Part shown: positions 43,455 through 52,120 of the stretch, one piece after another
How the letters are laid out: every line of letters starts with the position of its first letter
Numbering within the stretch: position 1 is the first letter of the stretch
Source: JAPOKJ01 sp031421635
Lineage (GTDB): Bacteria > Pseudomonadota > Gammaproteobacteria > Burkholderiales > Burkholderiaceae_E
NCBI GenBank assembly: GCA_031421635.1
Contig: JANOPA010000055.1
Coordinates: forward strand, 62,001-126,000
Length of the DNA: 64,000 nucleotides
Reading direction: 5' to 3'
Notes under the pieces: model-generated
The model's database searches: none
What the model was told of the DNA's origin: nothing
Seen by the model: the letters and a program-made list of their open reading frames with translations, nothing else
Position numbers and translations under genes: made by a program

Positions 43455-44936
43455 TCACTGAGTAAATTCGGCGAATACCAGGCGATTTTCAGACAGTGGC
43501 CATGACCTAGTGACAATTCTTTCGCCGTTGAATTCTGCAATCACCGGTCGGTCGGCAACGGAAATTTTGAGTTTGGAGCTTGCCAAGCCGGGTACGCCAG
43601 GAAGAAGCCCCGGAGGAGGCGATTGCTGGTCAAGTGACATGATGTCGCGGCCGACGCCAAAGTAGCCTCTTGGGCGGTTCATGGTGACCACTGAAATTGC
43701 ACCCTTGTCTGCGTCGGCGAGGCGTGCGGGTCGCATGTGTATGACTTGGCTCGAACGCGGAAACGGAGAGCGATAAATATGGTTAATGGCGAATCCTGGT
43801 GCTTCAATCACGAATTCATAAAAGGCGTCACTTTGGGCATTGAAGGGCCCCCAAGCCCCATCCACTCCCACGGTTTTTTGATGAACCGCTGCACCGATGC
43901 GGCTAGCGGTTTCGGCATGCACCTGAAAGACTGTGAGTTTTGTGCCAGGTAGTCCAAGGTTCGAAGGTTCGCCCACCGTGCCCGCCTGGTCGTGGAGGCC
44001 TAGAATTTTGCCGTTGAGAATGACTTGTGGTTCGATGACATAGCCAAGATGAGCCGGTGCATAACCCGTCAGAAAGCGAAATGTTGCCGCAAAAGCATCG
44101 GGATGAAACGAGAGTTCGCGGTGATCCTTGCCGGGCAACACGAGGTTGGTTGCGCCTTTTAAGGCAGGACCCTCAAAAGTTACACCGGTTTCCAACTTCG
44201 GTTGTCCAATCCACTGACCTAGCGGCTGGGCGAACTTATCATTGCTGTCCGAGCGCAAAGTAAGAAAAGCGACCCCGGCCGTAACCTCAGCACCGTCTGA
44301 ACCTTGGGGTGAGTTCAATTGGGTCAGGAAGGGTCCGCTGCCATTGAATTCGCTGTCAGGCCCGAAGCTGCCTGTCCAAACGCCGTGATTGGGTACGCCG
44401 CCGAGCACGGCCGCCACGACTTTGTCTTTTCGACCGCCGTTACGAATGTAATTTCGAATGGCGTAGCCGCCGCGCGAGTTGCCGATCAGCACGACTTTTT
44501 TTGCACCGCTTAGCATCAGTTGACGATCAACCTCGCGACTAAGTTCTCGCATTTGATCGGTCGTGCTTGAGCGACCGGCTTGCTCTTTGCCGTCTTCGCT
44601 GCGCGCTAAAGGCAGGGTCGAGTCAATGGCATGCAGCCGCTGCCTTGGCCAGCCGTTGCTTTCGAAGCGCCAAAGGGTCGTTTGCCATATGGAGGCGTTG
44701 TCGCCGTTGCCGTGTACGAAAATAACGGTGGGCAGATCCGAGCCCGCCCCGAAAAGTTGACTCAGTGGAGCTTGAGACGCGATGGCTACACTCTTGGTCA
44801 CACCCGTCGGAGGCCCTGCGGATCCGATACCAGTGCTAAAACACGCCGTTAGGAAAGCGCCCGGAATAGCAATCAGCAAGGTGCTGGCGACCAGACCTAG
44901 AACTTGTACGGCGCTTCGACGTGATCGATGGGGCAT
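43455..44936 (-). CDS. Exported alpha/beta hydrolase lipoprotein
   Basis: A 493-residue protein with an N-terminal signal and lipobox (FLTACFS), so it is likely a lipoprotein. The alpha/beta hydrolase part shows the oxyanion motif FVHGNGDNAS (about residue 70-80) and the nucleophile elbow GNSRGGYA (Ser in LIGNSRGG). A C-terminal half of about 250 residues is probably a beta-rich domain. The ATG at 44936 is chosen over one at 44966 because it has GGAGG just upstream. The substrate is unknown; a lipase, esterase or depolymerase role is possible. It is divergent neither way; it lies downstream of, and in the same direction as, the molybdenum hydroxylase operon. Confidence 0.85.
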   Translation of the reverse strand: MPHRSRRSAVQVLGLVASTLLIAIPGAFLTACFSTGIGSAGPPTGVTKSVAIASQAPLSQLFGAGSDLPTVIFVHGNGDNASIWQTTLWRFESNGWPRQRLHAIDSTLPLARSEDGKEQAGRSSTTDQMRELSREVDRQLMLSGAKKVVLIGNSRGGYAIRNYIRNGGRKDKVVAAVLGGVPNHGVWTGSFGPDSEFNGSGPFLTQLNSPQGSDGAEVTAGVAFLTLRSDSNDKFAQPLGQWIGQPKLETGVTFEGPALKGATNLVLPGKDHRELSFHPDAFAATFRFLTGYAPAHLGYVIEPQVILNGKILGLHDQAGTVGEPSNLGLPGTKLTVFQVHAETASRIGAAVHQKTVGVDGAWGPFNAQSDAFYEFVIEAPGFAINHIYRSPFPRSSQVIHMRPARLADADKGAISVVTMNRPRGYFGVGRDIMSLDQQSPPPGLLPGVPGLASSKLKISVADRPVIAEFNGERIVTRSWPLSENRLVFAEFTQ

Positions 44937-45016
44937 CTTGCCTCCGTTGATTGGTTTTGGATACATTGCTTTTGATGTCTTGCGAAGTATAGTTCCAAGG
45001 GCAGAGCTTCAGACCT

Positions 45017-47446
45017 TCAAACCTTGCCAAGTGCTTTCAGTATTTTTTCGGGCGTCACGGGTTGTGAATAAACTTCGGCGTTAAATGGCGCTAGAGCATC
45101 GTTGATCGCATTGATGACAGCGGCCGGCGCACCTGCCGTGCCCGCCTCACCGGCCCCCTTTGCCCCCAGCTTGGAGCTTTTCGTGGGTGACTGAATATGA
45201 TCCACAATGATGTCTGGCATTTCGGCCGCCATCGGCACCAGATAGTCGGCCATGGTGCCGTTGCGCAACGACCCTTGCTCGTCGTAAAGGCACTCTTCAA
45301 AAAGTGCGCCGCCAATACCTTGGACAATGGCACCTCGCATCTGCTCGTCGACTAGCATGGGGTTAATAACCCGACCACAGTCTTCAACTGCCCAGTGCTT
45401 TAAAAGTTTCACAAAGCCGGTATCAGTGTCGACCTCGACGTAGGAGACTTGTACGCCATTGGTAAATATGAAGGGATAGTCACGCTGAGCATAGTGTCGC
45501 GTCACCATGAGTTCGGGCGTGAAGTCGTTGGGAAGCGTGTCCGATCGGAAATAGGCGATACGTCCAAGGTCATTCATGGTCAGAACGATCTTGCTCGAGG
45601 TTGCCTCTGAAGTGTTGATGGCACTGGAGTTAATTTCAGTGATATCCCCTTGACGAACAGCCAGCTCGCTTGCAGGACGCTTGAGAATGACCGCGGCCAC
45701 TTTCAGAATGTTTTCACGCAGAGCGAGGCCTGCTTGTAAAACTGCTTCGCCACCAACGCCTGCTCCACGCGAAGCCCAGGTGCCCCCGCCGTAGGGAGTT
45801 GCATCAGTATCACCCGTGACTACCTTAACCTTGCTCATCGGAAGGCCCACGGCGTCTGCCGCGATCTGCGCGAAGATCGCCTCGGCACCTTGGCCTTGCT
45901 CGCCAACGCTCACCAAGACCGTGATTGTTCCCGACGGCTCAAGCCGTATCGTCGCGCCATCTTGCGAAGCAATACGGGCCCCACCAACGCCGTAGAAGGC
46001 TGCGCTTGGATTGGTCAACTCAATCAGGGTGGCAATGCCGATGCCTCGATAAATGCCCTTGGCCCTGAGAGTTGCTTGCTCTGCGCGCAGCCCTTCATAC
46101 TCGATCAACTCGCGAGCGCGAGTCAAGCAGGCTTCGTGTGAAAGGATCTCGAGCTTGATGCCCGAGGCACCGGTGGCGGGATAGGCATTGTCTGGAATGA
46201 CATTGCGCAGGCGAAACTCAAAGGGATCGAGCCCCAACTTACGGGCCAAGCCATCCACCAACCCTTCAGTCACCGCGCAAGCAATAGGGTGCCCGACACC
46301 GCGATATTGGCAGGTCGGTGTTTTGTTGAGGAAGACAACTCTAAGGGCTGCTCGGTAATGAGCATGTTTATAGGGGCCGCCCGTCAGGTTGACGACTTGA
46401 TTACCTTCGATGCCGCTGGTGCGCGGGAACATTGAATACGGGCCGATACCCGTAAGGTCGTCGATCTCGAAGGCGAGAATATCACCTTGAGCATTTGCTG
46501 CAATACGTCCTTTTATAAGATGCTCGCGAGCATGGATGTCTGAAGTAAAGGACTCAAGACGATCCGCAACGAACTTCACGGGGCGTTGCAGCAAAATCGC
46601 AATGGCCACCGTAGCAAAGTCATCAGGATAGGCATGAACCTTAATGCCGAACGAGCCGCCGACGTCCTTACAGACAACCCTTACCTGAGATTCTTGCAAG
46701 CCAAACTGGCGGCAGTACAAGTCCTGCATCATGTGCGGCGCTTGCTGCGAGTGGTGGACCGTCAAGCGAGCATCAGACGGGTTCCAGTCCGCGATCTGGC
46801 AGCGAGGCTCTACCGTGACTCCGGTGTGCCTTCCGAAAGCAAATTCTTGCTCGTACACTGCTGCTGCGGACGCGAACGCCGTATCGACATCTCCGACGTT
46901 GAGTTTGCGCTCGAAGCACAAATTGTCACCAAGCTCAGGGTGAATAACGGGTGTGTCGTTGTCGAGCGCGCTTTTCATTTCGAGCGCCGCAGGCAGTTCC
47001 TCCCATTCGACTTCGACAAAGGGTAGGGCGTCTTCGGCCTGGGCACGCGTTTCCGCCACCACAGCAACCACGGGCTCGCCCTGCCAGCAGGCGCGCTCCA
47101 TGGCGAGCGCGTACTGTGGAGCACTCTTGATGCCGGCCAGATGCCCGAGCACCCCGACCCAAGGCTTGCAAATCGCCGCCAGGGCGGGTCCGTCAAAAAC
47201 CCCCACCACACCCGGCATGTCTTTGGCGGCGCTAGTAGTAACTCGGACAATTTTTGCGTGCGCGACCGGGCTTCGCCAATAAACCACGTGCACCATGCGC
47301 GGCATTTGGAGATCGTCGGTATATTGGCCGCGCCCTTGAACTAAACGCTGAATGTTGGGTCGGGGGATGGATGCACCAATATGAATTTGGTCATCGAGCA
47401 CCGGCGCAATAGTTGCGCGCTGAGGGAGGTCGCGAGGGCTATTCAT
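45017..47446 (-). CDS. Molybdenum hydroxylase large subunit (xanthine dehydrogenase/CoxL family)
   Basis: An 809-residue molybdopterin-binding subunit. Typical blocks are GRGQYTDDLQMPRMVHVVYWRS, QQAPHMMQDLYCRQFGLQES, VCKDVGGSFGIKVHAYP and a terminal GAKGAGEAGTAGAPAA, whose Glu is the family's catalytic residue. The AYxCSFR loop of true CO dehydrogenase is absent (QYRGVGHP in that place), so it is a hydroxylase for another substrate, such as an N-heterocycle or aldehyde. The start at ATG 47446 overlaps the small-subunit stop (ATGA). It works with the FeS and FAD subunits upstream. Confidence 0.9.
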   Translation of the reverse strand: MNSPRDLPQRATIAPVLDDQIHIGASIPRPNIQRLVQGRGQYTDDLQMPRMVHVVYWRSPVAHAKIVRVTTSAAKDMPGVVGVFDGPALAAICKPWVGVLGHLAGIKSAPQYALAMERACWQGEPVVAVVAETRAQAEDALPFVEVEWEELPAALEMKSALDNDTPVIHPELGDNLCFERKLNVGDVDTAFASAAAVYEQEFAFGRHTGVTVEPRCQIADWNPSDARLTVHHSQQAPHMMQDLYCRQFGLQESQVRVVCKDVGGSFGIKVHAYPDDFATVAIAILLQRPVKFVADRLESFTSDIHAREHLIKGRIAANAQGDILAFEIDDLTGIGPYSMFPRTSGIEGNQVVNLTGGPYKHAHYRAALRVVFLNKTPTCQYRGVGHPIACAVTEGLVDGLARKLGLDPFEFRLRNVIPDNAYPATGASGIKLEILSHEACLTRARELIEYEGLRAEQATLRAKGIYRGIGIATLIELTNPSAAFYGVGGARIASQDGATIRLEPSGTITVLVSVGEQGQGAEAIFAQIAADAVGLPMSKVKVVTGDTDATPYGGGTWASRGAGVGGEAVLQAGLALRENILKVAAVILKRPASELAVRQGDITEINSSAINTSEATSSKIVLTMNDLGRIAYFRSDTLPNDFTPELMVTRHYAQRDYPFIFTNGVQVSYVEVDTDTGFVKLLKHWAVEDCGRVINPMLVDEQMRGAIVQGIGGALFEECLYDEQGSLRNGTMADYLVPMAAEMPDIIVDHIQSPTKSSKLGAKGAGEAGTAGAPAAVINAINDALAPFNAEVYSQPVTPEKILKALGKV

Positions 47447-47925
47447 GCGCTGGCACCTTGCTTCATGTTGTTCAACACATCGCACACCGCATCGACGATC
47501 GCGTGGTATCCCGTACATCGACAGTAATTTCCGCTAATCCATGCACGAATTTGTTCTCGGTTGGCATTAGGCTGGGTCTCGACCAGTTCTGTGCATGCCA
47601 TCAGCATCCCCGAAGTGCAATAGCCGCATTGCAAGGCGTTGCGCTTTACGAACGCCTCTTGAAGGGCCTTTAGCGCAGGCGAAGGCGTGGGCGTTTCGAT
47701 GGTCTCGACCTTGCAGCCATGCGTTTGAGCGGCCAATACCAAGCATCCTCGAACGATCTGGTTGTCGAGCTTTACCGTACAGGCCCCACAGGCGCCATGC
47801 TCACAGCCAAGGTGTGAGCCGGTCAGGCCAAGATCCTCGCGAAGAAAGTCGACCAGATGGGTGCGGGCCTCAATGGTTCTGGTTACAGCCGTGCCATTGA
47901 CTGTCAATTGAATTTCAATGCTCAT
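47443..47925 (-). CDS. Molybdenum hydroxylase [2Fe-2S] subunit (CoxS type)
   Basis: A 160-residue iron-sulfur subunit with two [2Fe-2S] sites. The plant-ferredoxin-type site uses C41, C46, C49 and C61 (LGCEHGACGACTV); the second uses C100, C103, C135 and C137 (QCGYCTSGM and GNYCRCTGY). All eight cysteines are present, so both clusters should form. It carries electrons from the molybdenum centre to the FAD subunit. Its stop overlaps the large-subunit start, and it lies 16 bp after the FAD subunit gene. Confidence 0.94.
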   Translation of the reverse strand: MSIEIQLTVNGTAVTRTIEARTHLVDFLREDLGLTGSHLGCEHGACGACTVKLDNQIVRGCLVLAAQTHGCKVETIETPTPSPALKALQEAFVKRNALQCGYCTSGMLMACTELVETQPNANREQIRAWISGNYCRCTGYHAIVDAVCDVLNNMKQGASA

Positions 47926-47941
47926 TTGGTGTAGATACCCG

Positions 47942-48787
47942 TTAAACGATTGCGCGTCGCAGAAGAACGCCAGCGATATGCAGCTTGGTGGCTGCTTGGT
48001 GAGTGAGGTCGCCGATGGCGTCTATGTCTTGCGACAGGCTAAGCACGGCCTTGTTGAGCAGCGACTCATCGATAGCCCGGCCCTGACCTAGGAGCGACTC
48101 CGCTTGTAGAGCTCGCGCCGGGCGATCGGCCAGGCCGAGATAGGCGATGCGTAGGCTAGAAAAACCGTTGCCAGAACGCTTCGCTCTTAACGCCAAGCCC
48201 ACGACGGCATAGTCTCCATGTCGTCGTGCGAGTTCGTTGAAATGCTGCAGCTCGTCAGGATGGATTAGTGGAAACTCGCACGCAGCGATGATCTCGTCGG
48301 ACCTCGCGGCAGTTGCATACAGGCCTAAAAAGAAGTCCTTGGCAGTAACTCGACGTTCACCAAGGGCACTCTTGAGCACAATTTCAGCATCCAGTGCCAG
48401 CGCACATGCTGGCCACTCCGCGGCTGGATCGGCATAGGCGAGCGACCCGCCCAAGGTGCCCAAATTGCGAATGGCGCGATGGGCGATGTGTGGAGCGGCT
48501 TGCGCAAGCATAGGCGCGTGCTCGGCGACGAGCTTTGATTCCTCGATTGCGGTGTGGGTCACTAGTGCCCCAATGCGAAGCCTGTCACCCACGACCGCGA
48601 TACCCTTGAGCTCCTCCAGGCCATTGATGTCAATGAGAAGTCTCGGTTCAGACAGACGCATGTTCAGCGTCGCAAGTAAAGTTTGCCCGCCAGCGAGGAT
48701 GCGCGCTTCGTCGCCATGCTCACCGATGAGGGCGAAAACTTCGGCTAGGCTCTTCGCTTTGAAAAAATCAAACTGCGGGCTCTTCAT
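47942..48787 (-). CDS. Molybdenum hydroxylase FAD subunit (CoxM type)
   Basis: A 281-residue FAD-binding subunit. The FAD motifs are ILAGGQTLLATLNMRL (about residues 30-46) and the second LGTLGGSLAYADPAAEWP (about 100-117), with IRNLG before it. The C-terminal CO-dehydrogenase flavoprotein domain follows. The ATG at 48787 is preferred to an upstream in-frame start at 48847, because it overlaps the CoxG stop (ATGA). It passes electrons from the FeS subunit to an acceptor. Confidence 0.92.
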   Translation of the reverse strand: MKSPQFDFFKAKSLAEVFALIGEHGDEARILAGGQTLLATLNMRLSEPRLLIDINGLEELKGIAVVGDRLRIGALVTHTAIEESKLVAEHAPMLAQAAPHIAHRAIRNLGTLGGSLAYADPAAEWPACALALDAEIVLKSALGERRVTAKDFFLGLYATAARSDEIIAACEFPLIHPDELQHFNELARRHGDYAVVGLALRAKRSGNGFSSLRIAYLGLADRPARALQAESLLGQGRAIDESLLNKAVLSLSQDIDAIGDLTHQAATKLHIAGVLLRRAIV

Positions 48788-49524
48788 AACCAGTGCTTTC
48801 CAATCAGGATCAAAACGGTGGCGGCAATCATGCCTGCAATAAACCAATAGACTCGTTGGCCGTCGGCCATGACGAGGGGCTTGGCGGGCGGATCGTTAAA
48901 CTGACTCCTTGCAAGGCTAACCTGATCTCTGGGTGGTATGGAGTCAGCCGCGAGATCCATACTTGTTTTCGCCAAGCTTACGGTGCTCACCGCGGGTGCC
49001 GTTGAAGAACCAAGAGGTATGGTTTTTGGTGCTTCGAGCTCGGCCTGCTTGGCCTCGTCCCGAAGGTTGGCTGAGTGGGTTGTGCTTGATTCGAGAGTCT
49101 GCGCGAAGGCTCTGAAAAAATCATCGGCCATGGAGCGTGCGGTGGCATCAATCATGCGCCCGCCGACTTGGCCGAGCTTGCCGCCCACGGAAGCTTGCGC
49201 GCTATAGCTCACCAGTGTTCCCGCATCGCTCGATTGAAGCGCAACCTTTGATGAACCCTTGGCAAATCCGGCGGCGCCACCTGAGCCTTCAAACGTCAAG
49301 GTATAGCCTTGCAGCGGAATGACGTCTGACATGTTAATTTTGCCATTGAACTTAGCCCGAACCGGACCTAGCTTGACGGCCAGTTTGGCAAGGAGAGAGG
49401 TTGAATCGACGCGCTCGAGAGACTCACAGCCCGTGATGCACTGCCGCAAAATATCTTCGTTATTAAGCCCCGACCAAACGACTTCGATCGGTTGGCGAAT
49501 AGAGGTGCTTCCTGTCAGTTCCAT
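48784..49524 (-). CDS. CoxG-family SRPBCC protein with C-terminal membrane anchor
   Basis: A 246-residue protein. Residues 1-145 form the CoxG SRPBCC domain (STSIRQPIEVVWSGLNNEDI, ITGCESLE, then SAQASVGGKLGQVGGRMIDA). After a linker of about 70 residues comes a single C-terminal membrane helix (VYWFIAGMIAATVLILIG). CoxG is thought to recruit CO dehydrogenase and its relatives to the membrane or pass quinone to it. Here the membrane tail would tether the hydroxylase. It is the first gene of the operon, with the divergent promoter region just upstream. Confidence 0.9.
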   Translation of the reverse strand: MELTGSTSIRQPIEVVWSGLNNEDILRQCITGCESLERVDSTSLLAKLAVKLGPVRAKFNGKINMSDVIPLQGYTLTFEGSGGAAGFAKGSSKVALQSSDAGTLVSYSAQASVGGKLGQVGGRMIDATARSMADDFFRAFAQTLESSTTHSANLRDEAKQAELEAPKTIPLGSSTAPAVSTVSLAKTSMDLAADSIPPRDQVSLARSQFNDPPAKPLVMADGQRVYWFIAGMIAATVLILIGKHWL

Positions 49525-49561
49525 TTTTCCGAGTGAAGACTTTCGACTTCAAAACTTCCTG

Positions 49562-49577
49562 TTGACCATTTGCTCAA
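49562..49577. promoter_or_regulatory. RutR-like operator, site 1
   Basis: TTGACCATTTGCTCAA matches the RutR-box consensus TTGACCAnnTGGTCAA at all but one position. Its TTGACC may also be the -35 of a promoter for the TetR gene (17-bp spacer, then CATCAT at 49585-49590). It lies between divergent transcription units. The match to RutR is from recalled consensus and not tested. Confidence 0.6.
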
Positions 49578-49592
49578 TATTGTGCATCATTA

Positions 49593-49608
49593 CTGAACAG
49601 ATGGTCAA
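49593..49608. promoter_or_regulatory. RutR-like operator, site 2
   Basis: CTGAACAGATGGTCAA, an inverted copy of site 1 (13 of 16 identical when reversed), has two mismatches to TTGACCAnnTGGTCAA. Centres of the two sites are 31 bp apart, about three helical turns. The minus-strand TTGACC here would be the -35 for the CoxG operon (18-bp spacer, then CACAAT). It ends three bases before the TetR start. Confidence 0.55.
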
Positions 49609-49611
49609 TAT

Positions 49612-50349
49612 ATGGTAACCCGCAAACAAGCTCGTGCACCCATGAAGGTACGACAGAGGCTCAGTCCATTAGACCGTGAGCGGCAAATTGTCGCGGGGGC
49701 GATTGAATTTTTCTCACGCCGTGGCTTGGATGCGCAAATTCGCGATCTCGCCAAAGAAATTGGTATTGCCCATACCTTGCTCTACCACTACTTTCCCACG
49801 AAGCAAGCCTTGATCGATCGGGTGTATGACGAACTTTTTGTGGGTCGATGGGATCCGGGCTGGGAGGCCTTGCTCGACGGACCCTTGCCGCTTGAAGAAA
49901 AGCTGTGCGCCGTCTATAAAAGCTACCTGGCGGCGATTCTTACCCCAGAATGGATCCGCATTATTGTGGGTTCTGGCTTGAGCGATGGCGTTATCCCAGA
50001 ACGCTATTTTGCGATGATGAGAGAGCGTTTTTTCCCGCGGGTTGTTCGAGAGACCCGCAAGGCTTTCGCAATACGTTCCCGTGCCAGGCCGAGTGTTCGA
50101 GAGCAAGCGCTTCTGATGGGCTTGCACGGTGGACTGATTTATTCGCTCGGGATCTGGCCGCATGTGTATGGTCAAGCAATTGACGGGGTTGGTCGCGCCG
50201 AGTCGTTGACCTTGCCGATGCGCGACTTGATGATTCGGGATCGCGTGCAGGCTTATGTCTTCCAGGCCAAGTCCATTCTCACGAACCCCACGCCAGCCTC
50301 GCCATCCAAGCTGAAACCTGCGCTCAAAGTCCTTAGGAAAGCTGCATGA
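49612..50349 (+). CDS. TetR-family regulator, probable controller of the hydroxylase operon
   Basis: A 245-residue TetR regulator. The helix-turn-helix lies at about residues 25-70 (RQIVAGAIEFFSRRGLDA, then LAKEIGIAHTLLYHYFPTKQAL). The ligand domain is helical. The ATG at 49612 follows three bases after a RutR-like box, with no clear Shine-Dalgarno, so the leader is very short or the start is the later ATG at 49642. Two RutR-like boxes in front, flanking divergent promoters, suggest autoregulation and control of the CoxG-hydroxylase operon. Its stop overlaps the VOC gene start (ATGA). Confidence 0.88.
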   Translation: MVTRKQARAPMKVRQRLSPLDRERQIVAGAIEFFSRRGLDAQIRDLAKEIGIAHTLLYHYFPTKQALIDRVYDELFVGRWDPGWEALLDGPLPLEEKLCAVYKSYLAAILTPEWIRIIVGSGLSDGVIPERYFAMMRERFFPRVVRETRKAFAIRSRARPSVREQALLMGLHGGLIYSLGIWPHVYGQAIDGVGRAESLTLPMRDLMIRDRVQAYVFQAKSILTNPTPASPSKLKPALKVLRKAA

Positions 50350-50795
50350 AATTATCACTCAACCACTTCTCGATTCGCACCATGGATATTGAGGCGACTA
50401 GACGTTTTTACGCCGCGATTCTTGGGCTGGAGGTTGGACCGAGACCACCATTTCCTTTCCCAGGTCTATGGCTTTACTCGGGGGATCCCAATGATTACGC
50501 CAATGCGGTGGTACATGTCATTGGGTTGGATCCAAACGATCCCAATGGGTTGAATCAGTATCTGGGCGAGCGTGACAATACCGGTTTGCACGGCAGTGGT
50601 GCGGTGGACCATGTGGCCTTCTTTGCGACTGGCTTGCCCGCGATGGTGGATAAGCTTAAGGCCGAGAAGGTTCCATTTCGTGGTCGAGAAGTGCCTGTAC
50701 TCGGCCTCTACCAAATTTTCCTTGATGACCCTAGCGGCATTGTTGTTGAGCTTAATTATCCAGCCAGTGAAGGAGCGGCCTTGGCCAAGACCTGA
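50346..50795 (+). CDS. VOC-family protein (glyoxalase/extradiol dioxygenase fold)
   Basis: A 149-residue single-domain VOC protein. The first motif is LNHFSIRTMD with H7, and the second DHVAFFA with H89; E135 in GIVVELNY completes the usual metal-binding set. These enzymes include glyoxalases, dioxygenases and epoxide-opening or isomerising enzymes. It is coupled by overlap to the TetR gene and lies just before the FAD monooxygenase, so it may act on its product. Substrate unknown. Confidence 0.88.
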   Translation: MKLSLNHFSIRTMDIEATRRFYAAILGLEVGPRPPFPFPGLWLYSGDPNDYANAVVHVIGLDPNDPNGLNQYLGERDNTGLHGSGAVDHVAFFATGLPAMVDKLKAEKVPFRGREVPVLGLYQIFLDDPSGIVVELNYPASEGAALAKT

Positions 50796-50825
50796 TTGCG
50801 GTTTTAGCTAAAGCTACTTGAATCT

Positions 50826-52040
50826 ATGTCTTGTCGGGTCGTCATCGTCGGTGGGTCTCTTGGCGGTCTTATGGTCGCTAATTTGTTGCTGCGCCAAGGC
50901 GTCGATGTCTTGCTTCTAGAAAAATCTCGCGACTACCTTGACGGCCGTGGGGCGGGAATCGTAACGCACTCTCGGCTGATGAATGCGCTAAGCGCCTGTG
51001 GGGCAACGCTTGATGACACGCTCGGCGTACAGGTGCATGCGCGCGTGGTGTTAAATCAATTAGGCGAGGCCATTGCCAGTGATCACTATAGTCAGATCCT
51101 GACTTCATGGAGTCGACTTTATAGCCTGCTTCTGGAGCCCTTTCCGAAAGAGCGTTATCTCTTGGGTGCCGAATTGTTGGCGCTGAGCCAAAGTGAAGGC
51201 AAAGTTGCTTTGACGTGCGTGGATGGGCGTAAGTTTGAGGCCGATCTTGTAATTGCCGCCGACGGCATCCGCTCTCAAGTTCGAGCTATGCTGGCACCAG
51301 ATACCAAACCTCAGTATGCCGGCTATGTGGCCTGGCGCGGCGTTTGCGATGAGGCCAGTCTCTCCAAGAGAACATTGACCACCCTGTTTGATAAGTTTGG
51401 CTTCGGCTTGCCCGAGCACGAGCAGATGCTCGGTTATCCGGTGGCCGGACCAAACAACAATACGCGGGTTGGCAAACGTTGCTATAACTTCGTTTGGTAC
51501 CGGCCTGCGGTGGGTGAGGCCTTGACCGAGTTACTCACCGATGATGACGGCACACGCTACGAAGGGGGTATTGCGCCCCACAAAATTAGTTGGCGAGCGA
51601 TTGCAGACGTCCGGGAGTCTGCTCGGCGCCTTGTGGCGCCCCAATTCGCAGAAATTTTGCAGAAGACCGCACAACCGTTTTTGCAGCCCATTTTCGATTT
51701 ACAATCCCAGCGCCTCGCCTTCCATCGAGTGGCCCTGATGGGTGATGCCGGTTTTGTGGCTCGCCCCCATGTAGGCATGGGCGTGACTAAGGCGGCAGAG
51801 GATGCCATGAGCTTATGCCAGTCGATAGCTCAGTTTGGGGGTACGGCCGAAGCTTTGAGTTCGTACGAAGAAGATCGTCTCGTGCCGAGCACCTTAGTTG
51901 TACGACGCGGTAGAGACTTGGGGGCGTATATGGAATCACAAGGACGGGAGATCCAAGCAAATCAACTCGCTATCACGCGGTCGGCGCACAAGGTGATGAT
52001 GGAAACGGCCATTGATCTCGCTCTTGTGTCGCAACATTAG
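50826..52040 (+). CDS. FAD-dependent aromatic monooxygenase (2,6-dihydroxypyridine 3-monooxygenase-like)
   Basis: A 404-residue flavoprotein hydroxylase. The N-terminal dinucleotide motif is VVIVGGSLGGLMVA (residues 5-18), the DG motif region is DLVIAADGIRSQVR and the second FAD motif is LMGDAGFVARPHVGMG. The C-terminal portion matches group A monooxygenases of the 2,6-dihydroxypyridine type. It would hydroxylate an aromatic ring with NAD(P)H and oxygen. The genes before it (molybdenum hydroxylase, VOC) fit a route in which a ring is first hydroxylated by the molybdenum enzyme and then by this one. No signal peptide. Confidence 0.85.
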   Translation: MSCRVVIVGGSLGGLMVANLLLRQGVDVLLLEKSRDYLDGRGAGIVTHSRLMNALSACGATLDDTLGVQVHARVVLNQLGEAIASDHYSQILTSWSRLYSLLLEPFPKERYLLGAELLALSQSEGKVALTCVDGRKFEADLVIAADGIRSQVRAMLAPDTKPQYAGYVAWRGVCDEASLSKRTLTTLFDKFGFGLPEHEQMLGYPVAGPNNNTRVGKRCYNFVWYRPAVGEALTELLTDDDGTRYEGGIAPHKISWRAIADVRESARRLVAPQFAEILQKTAQPFLQPIFDLQSQRLAFHRVALMGDAGFVARPHVGMGVTKAAEDAMSLCQSIAQFGGTAEALSSYEEDRLVPSTLVVRRGRDLGAYMESQGREIQANQLAITRSAHKVMMETAIDLALVSQH

Positions 52041-52120
52041 TGCCACAACCCCAAAATCACAAATTAATCATTTATTTAGTCCTACCTACCCAGCAAGAAC
52101 TTGAAACTTTCGGAGACACT

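Noticed and set aside
45017..49524. A true CO dehydrogenase operon
   Set aside because: The large subunit lacks the AYxCSFR loop that defines form I CO dehydrogenase; a QYRGVGHP stretch is there instead. It is a related hydroxylase.
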